Below are positions 1 through 5,651 of a stretch of DNA of 5,745 nucleotides, one piece after another. Numbering within the stretch: position 1 is the stretch's first letter; each line of letters begins with the position of its first letter. The translations under genes were made by a program, and so were the position numbers. Origin of the DNA: Myxococcales bacterium (GTDB lineage: Bacteria > Myxococcota > Bradymonadia > UBA7976 > UBA1532); assembly GCA_020430675.1 (NCBI GenBank), contig JAGQJJ010000304.1:1-5745 (forward strand). Direction: 5' to 3'. The notes under the pieces are model-generated. The model searched no databases and was not told the origin of the DNA. It was given only the letters and a program-made list of their open reading frames with translations.

Positions 1-235
1 CGAGCAGATCGAGGTCACCGTCTTCATCAAAGTCGGCCATCACGATGCCCCGGCGCGTGCCCGATCCGCGCACCACGCTGACCTGGCGGGCGTTCACAAA
101 AGCGCCGGCATCCGGGCTCCAATCGGCCACATAGACGCGCCCGGCGTCATCGACTGCGGCGGCGATCATCTGCGCCTGGACCGGCGCGGCCAAAACAACG
201 CAGAGCGTGGCGATCACGATCGGGAACGAACGCAT
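1..235 (-). CDS. Secreted FG-GAP/VCBS-repeat protein, N-terminal fragment
   Basis: This gene is cut by the left edge; only the first 78 codons are present. The ATG at 235-233 follows a purine-rich GGGGGGAGAG Shine-Dalgarno about 4 nt upstream. Residues 1-21 form a Sec signal peptide: a short basic start (MRS), a hydrophobic core, and a V-Q-A cleavage site before Q22. The mature part shows a beta-rich segment (around GRVYVADWS), then at residues 67-78 ADFDEDGDLDLL. This is the D-x-D-x-D-G-x-x-D calcium loop (D68, D70, D72, D76) typical of FG-GAP/VCBS and integrin-alpha-like beta-propeller repeats. Such proteins are usually exported and several hundred residues long, so most of the repeats should lie outside the window. 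The role is unknown; surface binding or adhesion is common for the fold. It reads in the same direction as nhaA but is separated from it by about 250 bp, so it is probably transcribed separately. A dockerin-like or other single EF-hand protein is a less likely alternative. Confidence 0.8.
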   Translation of the reverse strand, partial: MRSFPIVIATLCVVLAAPVQAQMIAAAVDDAGRVYVADWSPDAGAFVNARQVSVVRGSGTRRGIVMADFDEDGDLDLL

Positions 236-294
236 CACTCTCCCCCCAAAACGGTCTGCCGCGCACGCCGGGGCACGGCCGCGCACGAGAGCAC

Positions 295-300
295 ATCATA
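295..300 (-). promoter_or_regulatory. Possible -10 element for the FG-GAP gene
   Basis: On the minus strand this reads TATGAT, five of six matches to the sigma-70 -10 consensus. It would place a transcription start near 288 and give a leader of about 50 nt before the ATG at 235. No convincing -35 hexamer lies 16-18 bp further upstream, so this is only a candidate. Confidence 0.3.
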
Positions 301-352
301 CACCTGATGGTACAGTACGAGCAGCAACGGCATCCGGATCGGTTAAATCTTC

Positions 353-382
353 TGAAATCCACTACATACAGAGTGGATTTCA
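353..382. repeat. Perfect 11-bp inverted repeat (palindrome) between nhaA and the FG-GAP gene
   Basis: The arms are TGAAATCCACT (353-363) and AGTGGATTTCA (372-382), with an 8-nt spacer. The element is AT-rich compared with its surroundings. It starts about 100 nt beyond the nhaA stop and lies upstream of the FG-GAP gene's candidate promoter. No T-run follows on either strand, so it is not a standard intrinsic terminator. It could be an operator for a dimeric regulator or an RNA stem-loop in the nhaA 3' untranslated region. Pairing does not extend beyond the 11 bp in either strand's RNA, so the sequence does not favour one orientation. Confidence 0.75.
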
Positions 383-483
383 TGGCTCGTGCGGGCATGC
401 CATGACCCGGGTTTGCGCCGTCGTCGATCGGATCAAGGCGGCGCTGCCATCACCGCCGGTCGGCTGGGGGGATCAGCGGGGCA

Positions 484-1827
484 TCAGCGGGAGATCGTGT
501 CGAGCGCGGGCGGGGCGTGGGCGTGCTCGGTGGCGCAGCCCTCACGGGGGCACGCCTGCTTGAGCATCACCGCCCCGGCGACGCCCGCGACCAGTGAGCC
601 GAAGAGCAGGCCGAGCTTGGCCTGGGTGGCTTCGCCGCCGGTGAGCGCGAGGCCGGTGATGAAGAGCGACATGGTGAAGCCGATGCCGCCCAGGCAGCCG
701 GCGGCGGCGACGCGGCGCCAGTCGACCTGGGCCGGCAGCTCGCACAGGCCAGCCCGCACGCCGAGCCAGGCGCCGAGCGTGATGCCGATCGGCTTGCCGA
801 TCATGAGCCCCAGCATCACGCCCACGCCGACCGCGCCCAGTCCGCCCCCGGCGCCACCCAGCGCCACGCCGGCGTTGGCCAGCGCAAAGACGGGCATGAT
901 GCCAAACAGCACGTACGGCTGAAGCGCGTGCTCCCAACGCAGCAGCGGCGGCTCGACGTCATCGCACAGGGCGCGCACGCGGTGCAGCGCGGTGTCGGGC
1001 GCCAGTTCGTCGGCGTCTTCGCGGTCGCCGAAGTCGAGCACGTCGCGGACGCGCCCCCCGAACTCGGCCAGCGGTGAGCGGCGCCCGGCGGGGATGAACG
1101 CGGCGAGCAGCACGCCGGCGACCGTGGCGTGCACGCCCGACTTGAGCACCGCGACCCACAACACCAGGCCGACGATGACATAAGGCACCGTCTTGCGCAC
1201 GCCGGCGCGGTTGAAGGCGAACAACAGGGCCAGCGCGCCGGCGGCCACGCCCAGCGCGCCGATGGAGACCGACTCGGTGAAAAACGCGGCGATGACCAGC
1301 ACCGCGCCGACGTCATCGACCACCGCCACCGCGGTCAGAAAGACCTTCAGCTCGACCGGCACGCGCTTGCCGAGCAGCGCAAGAATGCCAAGCGCAAAAG
1401 CGATATCGGTCGCCGTGGGGATGGCCCAGCCCGACATCGTGCCATCGCGCAGGTTGAGCAGCGCGTAGATGCCCGCGGGCACGAGCATGCCGCCGAGCGC
1501 GGCGAAGATGGGCAACGCGGCCTTGCGGCGGCTCGACAGCGCGCCTTCGAGCACCTCGCGCTTGATCTCAAGGCCCACGAGAAGGAAGAAGACGGCCATC
1601 AAGCCATCGTTGACCCACAAGAGCAGCGGCTTTTGCAGGGCAAAGGCGCCCGCGCCGAGGGTGACCTTGGTGGCGAAGAGGGCCTCGTAGGCATCGGCCC
1701 AGGGCGAGTTGGCCCAGGCAAACGCGGCGCCCGCGGAGACGAGCAGCAAGAGCCCGGCGACGCCCGATGGGCCCAAGGTGGCGAGAAGGCGGGAGAGCGG
1801 ACGGTCGGACGCAACGGGGTGAGTCAT
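484..1827 (-). CDS. nhaA: Na+/H+ antiporter NhaA
   Basis: This inner-membrane antiporter exports Na+ (or Li+) in exchange for protons and helps control cytoplasmic pH and sodium. The 447-residue protein carries the family's key segments: WVNDGLMAVFFLLVGLEIKRE (71-91), ATDIAFALGILALLG (139-153) with D141 matching E. coli D133, and AVVDDVGAV (168-176) with D171-D172 matching the ion-binding pair D163-D164. It also has LKSGVHATVAGV (228-239), GKPIGI (344-349) with K345 matching K300, and GGIGFTMSLFI (380-390). About a dozen hydrophobic helices are visible. The start at 1827 is preferred because GGAG lies 7 nt upstream and the N-terminus then matches the E. coli protein. An upstream ATG at 1890 would add 21 polar residues but has its GGAG only 2 nt away. 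The loop at about 247-297 is roughly 39 residues longer than in E. coli and acidic, as in many homologues. The C-terminal tail is also extended and carries Cys and His residues. Divergent nhaR suggests NhaR control. Confidence 0.97.
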   Translation of the reverse strand: MTHPVASDRPLSRLLATLGPSGVAGLLLLVSAGAAFAWANSPWADAYEALFATKVTLGAGAFALQKPLLLWVNDGLMAVFFLLVGLEIKREVLEGALSSRRKAALPIFAALGGMLVPAGIYALLNLRDGTMSGWAIPTATDIAFALGILALLGKRVPVELKVFLTAVAVVDDVGAVLVIAAFFTESVSIGALGVAAGALALLFAFNRAGVRKTVPYVIVGLVLWVAVLKSGVHATVAGVLLAAFIPAGRRSPLAEFGGRVRDVLDFGDREDADELAPDTALHRVRALCDDVEPPLLRWEHALQPYVLFGIMPVFALANAGVALGGAGGGLGAVGVGVMLGLMIGKPIGITLGAWLGVRAGLCELPAQVDWRRVAAAGCLGGIGFTMSLFITGLALTGGEATQAKLGLLFGSLVAGVAGAVMLKQACPREGCATEHAHAPPALDTISR

Positions 1828-1942
1828 CTCTCGGCTCCGGTGTTGGGCCGCAAGGCGGCGTTGAACCCATGATGGGGAGGCGGACGCCATGTCTCCATAC
1901 CGAAATATCGAATCAAAGTTTCGCTTTTAGTAAACTCTGGAC
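1828..1942. promoter_or_regulatory. Divergent nhaA-nhaR control region with AT-rich dyads
   Basis: This 115-bp gap separates two divergent genes, the classic arrangement for a LysR-type regulator and its target. The nhaR-proximal part (about 1898-1940) is strikingly AT-rich in this GC-rich window. It contains two small dyads: CGAAA-N13-TTTCG (1901-1923) and AGTTT-N10-AAACT (1917-1936). The second fits the T-N11-A pattern of LysR-type sites (T1920 to A1932). The patch probably holds both promoters and the NhaR site, but no clear -35/-10 pair could be assigned on either strand. The region also contains the alternative upstream nhaA start (1890). Confidence 0.55.
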
Positions 1943-2839
1943 ATGCACCATCTGAACTACCAGCACCTTCAGTACTTCTGGACGGTCGCGCGCGAAGGCA
2001 GCGTCGCCGGGGCGGCGCGCACGCTCGGGGTGACGCCGTCGACGATCAGCGTTCAGCTTCGGCTGCTCGAAGCGCAGTTCGACCAGCAGCTCTTCGAGCG
2101 GCGCAAGCGTGGCATGCAATTGACCGAGGTGGGCCGGGTGGCTTTTCGGTACGCCGAGAGCATCTTCTCCACCGGCGAGGAGCTGCGCGATTTTCTGCGC
2201 GGGCGCCGCGCGGGCCAGCCGCTGCGATTGCAGATCGGCGCGCCGAACGTCTTTCCGAAGCATGTCACGTGGCGCCTCATCGAGCCGGCGACGCGGCTCG
2301 ACGAGCCCTGCCATATCGTGTGCCGCGAGGCCTCGCAGAGCGAGCTGATCGAAGCGCTGATCCTGCACCAGATCGACGTGGTGTTCAGCGATACGCCGCT
2401 CAAGACCGCCGCCGGCACACGCCTCTTCCACCACCTGCTCGGCGAATGCGACGTGGCCTTCTTCGCCGCGCCGTCCCCGACCGACCGCCTGCGCGACGGC
2501 TTCCCCGCCTCGCTCGACGGCGCTGATCTGGCCCTGCCCACCGTGGGCACCGAGATGCGGCGCTCGCTCGACGCCTGGTTCACGAGCGTCGGCGTGCGCC
2601 CGCGGATCGCGTTCGAATTCGACGACCTGGCGCTGCTGAAAGTGGCCGGGGCCCATGGCGCGGGTGCGTTCCCGGTGCCCGAGATCGTCGCCGACGAGGT
2701 CATGCGCCAATACAATGTGCGCCGCATCGGCCGCGCCGACGGCGTGCGCGAGCGCTTCTACGCGGTGTCGGCCGAGCGCCAGATCGCGCACCCGGCGGTC
2801 GTCGCGATCGCCAGCGGGGCCCGCGAACTGCTGGCCTGA
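1943..2839 (+). CDS. nhaR: LysR-family transcriptional activator NhaR
   Basis: This is a 298-residue LysR-type regulator of normal length for the family, with an N-terminal winged helix-turn-helix (about residues 5-64, recognition region near GSVAGAARTLGVTPSTIS) and a C-terminal effector-binding domain (about 92-293). Similarity to E. coli NhaR, compared from memory, is strong along its length: the start MHHLNYQHLQYFW against SHINYNHLYYFW, HQIDVVFSDTPL against HKLDMIISDCPI, then FDDLALLKVAGAH (around 221) and an AERQIAHPAV motif near the C-terminus. E. coli NhaR activates nhaA in response to Na+; the same job here is inferred from similarity and from the divergent position. The ATG at 1943 aligns with the E. 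coli start, but the sequence just before it is a poor Shine-Dalgarno, so translation may be weak. The gene ends 6 nt from the convergent sulfotransferase stop. Confidence 0.95.
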   Translation: MHHLNYQHLQYFWTVAREGSVAGAARTLGVTPSTISVQLRLLEAQFDQQLFERRKRGMQLTEVGRVAFRYAESIFSTGEELRDFLRGRRAGQPLRLQIGAPNVFPKHVTWRLIEPATRLDEPCHIVCREASQSELIEALILHQIDVVFSDTPLKTAAGTRLFHHLLGECDVAFFAAPSPTDRLRDGFPASLDGADLALPTVGTEMRRSLDAWFTSVGVRPRIAFEFDDLALLKVAGAHGAGAFPVPEIVADEVMRQYNVRRIGRADGVRERFYAVSAERQIAHPAVVAIASGARELLA

Positions 2840-2845
2840 AGACGG

Positions 2846-3718
2846 TCAGCGGTAGCCGAAGCGGGCCAGTGTAGGCGCGAGGGTCGCTTCAACCTGCTGC
2901 TGCTGCTCGGGCGTCAACTGCCGGCGCCACTTGTCATTCGCCGGCTCGATGGGCACCGCGGCGACGGCTTTCGTGAACCCAGGGGTGACGGGCAGATCGG
3001 CGAAGTCCGCGATGCGACCAACGGCGCCGATGGGATCAGCGCACAAGGCCTCGTAGGTCAGCGCATGGATGGCATCGGATGGCATCGCCGCCGCGTCGAA
3101 GGCATCGAGCACGATCTGCCATTCCAGCGCGGCCAGGGTCGCAGGCGAGCGGTCATGGCTTTGCCAGACCGCGGCCTGCGCCGGCGAGAGCGCGCCGAAG
3201 CGCCACGCTTCCGGGCCCTGCCAGCCGCGCCAGAAGCCGACGGTGAGCAGCGAGGCGGCGACGGCCCGGCCATCGCGCACCAGGTGCACAAAGCGCGCGT
3301 CGGGGAAGACGCGGCGCAGAAAGCCCAGGCGCGGCCAGCCGGTGATCTTGAGCAGCAGGCGGTCGCGGGGTGGGCCGAGCAACCCGCCGAAGGCATCGCG
3401 CAGGCGCGCGACGGTCGCGATGTCGGCGTCGGCGGCGGTCAGGTCTTTGGTGGTCCGCGCGAAGCCGGGCGCAAATCGCTCCCAGAACGCATAGACCTCG
3501 CCGGGGTTGATGCGGCGCGCCACCGGCGGCGGCAGCCAGGGCGCGTCGGCCTTGAGGCGCACCGTCAGCCGACCCACGCGCGGCCAGGTCGGCAGGCGCG
3601 CCGAGACGCCGGCGAGCCACATGGCCTGCGGGTGCAATGCCAGCAGCCGATGCAGCAACGTCGAGCCGCTGCGTCCCGCCGAGACGATGATCAGCGGGCG
3701 ATCAGGCGAGGCCGGCAA
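2846..3718 (-). CDS. PAPS-dependent sulfotransferase family protein
   Basis: This 290-residue protein is probably a cytosolic sulfotransferase that moves a sulfo group from PAPS to a hydroxyl or amine. The N-terminal strand-loop IIVSAGRSGSTLLHRLL (10-26) is the 5'-phosphosulfate loop (R16, S17, G18, S19, T20). The segment VHLVRDGRAVAASLL (144-158) is the 3'-phosphate site, with R148 and S156 at the usual eight-residue spacing. NDKWRR (261-266) followed by a helix and a terminal FGYR match the ends of the Sulfotransfer_3-type group. The acceptor is unknown. The start is TTG at 3718-3716, with GGAG 7 nt upstream; no ATG precedes the P-loop in this frame. The gene overlaps the end of the preceding SDR by 17 nt, so the two are probably translationally coupled. 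It is the last gene of the SDR-SDR-sulfotransferase unit and converges on nhaR. Confidence 0.88.
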   Translation of the reverse strand: MPASPDRPLIIVSAGRSGSTLLHRLLALHPQAMWLAGVSARLPTWPRVGRLTVRLKADAPWLPPPVARRINPGEVYAFWERFAPGFARTTKDLTAADADIATVARLRDAFGGLLGPPRDRLLLKITGWPRLGFLRRVFPDARFVHLVRDGRAVAASLLTVGFWRGWQGPEAWRFGALSPAQAAVWQSHDRSPATLAALEWQIVLDAFDAAAMPSDAIHALTYEALCADPIGAVGRIADFADLPVTPGFTKAVAAVPIEPANDKWRRQLTPEQQQQVEATLAPTLARFGYR

Positions 3719-4655
3719 AGCCGCGCTCCCAGTCGATGATCGGGGCGTAGCCCAGTTCGCGCGCCGCCTTCTCGGTGCGCAGCGAGACCGCGGTGGACAG
3801 CACCGCCGCGGCCAGCGGGGTGATCGGCGGCTGGCCCCGCAGGCGGAAGAGCCGCCAGATCGCCGCGAGCGTGGCGGCCATCGCGCGGGCCAGGCTCGGT
3901 GGGATCGAGCGGTCGGGCAGGGTCACGCCCTGGGTCGCCATCAGGCCGGTGAAAAAGTCGCGCGTCGTGCCACGCTCGGCGTCGGCGATGAAGTAGGCCT
4001 CGCCGCCGACGCCGCGCGTCAAGGCCAACTCGACGGCATGCGCCACGTTCTGCACGTGGGCGGTTGAGACCAACAGCCGGCCGCCGCGAATCCAGACGAA
4101 GCGGTGGCGTGCGGCCATCTCGACGAGGGTGGGCATCAACGTGGCGTCGCGCGGGCCCCAGACGAGGCTGGGTCGCAACGCGATCGTGGCAAAATCAGCC
4201 GCGTTGGCCGACCGCACGCAGCGTTCGGCGTCGGCCTTGCTCGCGCAATAGCCGTAGCGATGTGATGCCGGACCGGCATAGGTCTCATCGATGTCAACCA
4301 GATCCTGGCCGTCGAAGACGACAGCCTCGCTGCTGAGGTGGATGAAGCGCGAGACGCCCGCGGCCCGCGCCGCGCGCAAGACGTGCTCGGTGCCATCGAC
4401 GTTGGTGGTGGCAAAACGGTTCGCTTCACCCCACTCGGCGACGAGGGCGGCGGCGTGCACGACGGCATCGACGCCCGCCAGATGCTCGGCGGTCAGCGTG
4501 TCGAGCGCGCAGTCGACCGGTCGGGCCCCGAAGCCGCGAACGACCTCGGCGCTGCGGGCGCTGCGGGCCATGGCCAGCACGGTATGCGCCCCGGCGAGGC
4601 GTTCGATGATGTGGCCGCCGATGAAGCCCGACCCGCCGGTGATGAAGACGCGCAT
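3702..4655 (-). CDS. Extended SDR, NAD-dependent epimerase/dehydratase or 3-beta-HSD-like (copy 1)
   Basis: This 317-residue oxidoreductase of the extended short-chain dehydrogenase family has the Rossmann motif TGGSGFIG at 6-13, VVHAAA at 65-70, S108-S109 in HLSSE, and the catalytic Y136-x3-K140. It continues with RPSLVWGPRD (161-170) and HVQNVAHAVELAL (200-212), all usual for NAD(P)-dependent epimerase/dehydratase and 3-beta-hydroxysteroid dehydrogenase relatives. The substrate cannot be told. A longer reading from TTG at 4685 adds 10 residues. The ATG at 4655 is preferred because GAGGGG lies 5 nt upstream (4661-4666) and the start then matches its paralogue exactly. It is a tandem duplicate of the gene at 4698-5651: about 66% identical by hand count, with no gaps. 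The 42-nt gap to that gene contains a hairpin, and its own end overlaps the sulfotransferase start. Confidence 0.9.
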   Translation of the reverse strand: MRVFITGGSGFIGGHIIERLAGAHTVLAMARSARSAEVVRGFGARPVDCALDTLTAEHLAGVDAVVHAAALVAEWGEANRFATTNVDGTEHVLRAARAAGVSRFIHLSSEAVVFDGQDLVDIDETYAGPASHRYGYCASKADAERCVRSANAADFATIALRPSLVWGPRDATLMPTLVEMAARHRFVWIRGGRLLVSTAHVQNVAHAVELALTRGVGGEAYFIADAERGTTRDFFTGLMATQGVTLPDRSIPPSLARAMAATLAAIWRLFRLRGQPPITPLAAAVLSTAVSLRTEKAARELGYAPIIDWERGFAGLA

Positions 4656-4660
4656 CCTGA

Positions 4661-4666
4661 CCCCTC
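4661..4666 (-). promoter_or_regulatory. Ribosome binding site deciding the start of SDR copy 1
   Basis: On the minus strand this reads GAGGGG, 5 nt before the ATG at 4655. It supports that ATG over the in-frame TTG at 4685, which lies inside the hairpin arm and has no comparable site. The resulting protein matches the paralogue residue for residue from position 1. Confidence 0.65.
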
Positions 4667-4677
4667 GTTCCGGACGA

Positions 4678-4709
4678 TCAATCAAGTAACCACATGGTCA
4701 CTTGATTGA
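4678..4709 (-). repeat. Long hairpin at the SDR-SDR junction, spanning the upstream stop codon
   Basis: The arms TCAATCAAGT (4678-4687) and ACTTGATTGA (4700-4709) are perfectly complementary. An inner ACCA/TGGT pair (4689-4692, 4695-4698) closes around a 2-nt centre. The remaining opposed bases (4688 A, 4699 C) mismatch in plus-strand RNA but form a G-U pair in minus-strand RNA. The sense transcript can therefore fold a continuous stem of about 14 bp with an AUGU loop. The UGA stop of the upstream SDR (4698-4700) lies in the 5' arm. No U-run follows, so it is not a classic terminator. An RNA processing, stability or attenuation element within the operon is the best guess; a DNA operator is the alternative. 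Confidence 0.7.
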
Positions 4710-5651
4710 CTCAAAGCCGCCCGCCCAATCGATGACCGGCTGGTAGCCCAGCTCGCGCGCGGCTTTGTCGGTGCGCACGGTGATGGTGCTCGACAGCATG
4801 GCCGCGGCGAAGCGGGTGATCGGAGGTTTGCCGCCCAGGCGGAACAGACGCCAGATGGCCTCGGAGACCGCCGCGGCGGCGCGGGCCAGGCCGGCGGGCA
4901 TCGACTTGTCAGGCAGCGCCACGCCCGTGGCCGCGGCCATCTGGGTGAGAAACTCGCGGAGGGTGCCGCGCTCGGCGTCGGCGATGAAGTAGGCCTGGCC
5001 GCCCTCGCCGCGGGTCAGCGCCAGCTCGACGGCGTGCACGACGTTATGGACATGCACGGTTGAGGTCAGCGCCACGCCGCCGCCGAGCCACGCGAAGCGC
5101 CCCTTCTCGGTCATTTCGACGATGGTCGGCAATACCGAGGCATCGCGCGGGCCCCAGATGAAGCGCGGGCGCAGCGAGATGGTGGTGAAGCCGGGCGCGT
5201 TGGCCGCCAGCACGCGGCGCTCGGCCTCGGCCTTGGTCTCGCTGTACAGATACTTCTGACGCGCCGGGTACGGGTACGTCTCGTCGATGTTGATCAGGTC
5301 GTGGCCGTCGAAGAGCGCCGCTTCGGTGCCGATGTGGATGAAGCGCGACGCGCCGGCTTCGCGGGCGGCGGCGAGCGCGCGGGCGGTGCCTTCGACGTTG
5401 CCGGCGATGAACTGCGCCCGCGTGCCCCACTCTTCGACATACGCGGCGGCGTGCACCACCGCGTCGACGCCGGCGAGGTGCTCGGCGGCCAGCGTATCGA
5501 GCGCGCACTCGACCGGCTCGGCGCCGAAGCCGCGCACCACCTCAGCGCTGCGGGCGCTGCGCGCCATGGCCAGCACGGTATGCGCGCCGGCGAGCTTCTC
5601 GATGACATGCCCGCCGACAAAACCCGAGCCGCCGGTGACAAAGATGCGCAT
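4698..5651 (-). CDS. Extended SDR, NAD-dependent epimerase/dehydratase or 3-beta-HSD-like (copy 2)
   Basis: This is the first gene of the three-gene unit. It is a 317-residue extended SDR with TGGSGFVG at 6-13, VVHAAA at 65-70, the catalytic Y136-x3-K140 (YSETK), RPRFIWGPRD (161-170) and HVHNVVHAVELAL (200-212). It aligns without gaps to the next gene over the full length. Unlike that copy it has IGTE instead of LSSE at 107-110, so Thr109 would have to take the role of the SDR Ser/Thr. Threonine is tolerated in this family, so activity is still expected. The ATG at 5651-5649 has AAGGGGG about 7 nt upstream. Cofactor-binding stretches are almost identical between the copies (residues 21-40 and 61-70 fully so), while residues 71-80, 131-140 and 181-190 diverge, suggesting the same cofactor but different substrates. 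The real substrate is unknown; steroid-, sugar- and oxo-acyl-acting relatives all exist in this superfamily. Confidence 0.9.
   Translation of the reverse strand: MRIFVTGGSGFVGGHVIEKLAGAHTVLAMARSARSAEVVRGFGAEPVECALDTLAAEHLAGVDAVVHAAAYVEEWGTRAQFIAGNVEGTARALAAAREAGASRFIHIGTEAALFDGHDLINIDETYPYPARQKYLYSETKAEAERRVLAANAPGFTTISLRPRFIWGPRDASVLPTIVEMTEKGRFAWLGGGVALTSTVHVHNVVHAVELALTRGEGGQAYFIADAERGTLREFLTQMAAATGVALPDKSMPAGLARAAAAVSEAIWRLFRLGGKPPITRFAAAMLSSTITVRTDKAARELGYQPVIDWAGGFESIK

Larger units (their letters stand above)
236..483. other. Gene-free stretch between nhaA and the FG-GAP gene
   Basis: No convincing coding sequence is visible. The open frames crossing it on both strands have arginine- and cysteine-rich translations and no recognisable motif. 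Besides the 11-bp inverted repeat and the possible -10 element, the part next to nhaA (about 390-483) is GC-rich without an obvious terminator hairpin followed by a T-run. How nhaA transcription ends is therefore not apparent. Confidence 0.6.

Noticed and set aside
147..398. Cysteine-rich 83-residue open frame on the minus strand between nhaA and the FG-GAP gene
   Set aside because: It overlaps the well-supported signal-peptide start of the FG-GAP gene in another frame, crosses the palindrome and lacks any family motif. Its Arg/Cys content is typical of out-of-frame GC-rich DNA.
207..922. Plus-strand open frames at 207-563 and 389-922
   Set aside because: They run antisense to the 3' end of nhaA or through non-coding DNA. 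The translations are rich in Ala, Pro, Ser and Arg with no recognisable domain, as expected for shadows in high-GC DNA.
1129..1872. 247-residue plus-strand open frame opposite nhaA
   Set aside because: It is antisense to conserved NhaA segments, and its composition (Gln, Arg, Gly, Asp, His) is that of a shadow frame.
1913..2791. 292-residue minus-strand open frame opposite nhaR
   Set aside because: It mirrors nhaR almost completely, and its translation is a low-complexity Arg/Ala/His-rich sequence. The plus-strand NhaR match is unmistakable.
3065..3739. 224-residue plus-strand open frame opposite the sulfotransferase
   Set aside because: It is the complement of the conserved sulfotransferase motifs and has no motif of its own.
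4656..4685. Longer SDR copy 1 starting at TTG 4685
   Set aside because: The 10 extra residues have no counterpart in the paralogue, the TTG is buried in the hairpin, and the ATG at 4655 has a well-spaced Shine-Dalgarno.
4678..4709. Intrinsic (rho-independent) terminator between the two SDR genes
   Set aside because: The stem is strong, but the bases after it on the minus strand are TCGTCCGG with no T-run, and the downstream SDR lacks a visible promoter of its own. A processing or regulatory role fits better.
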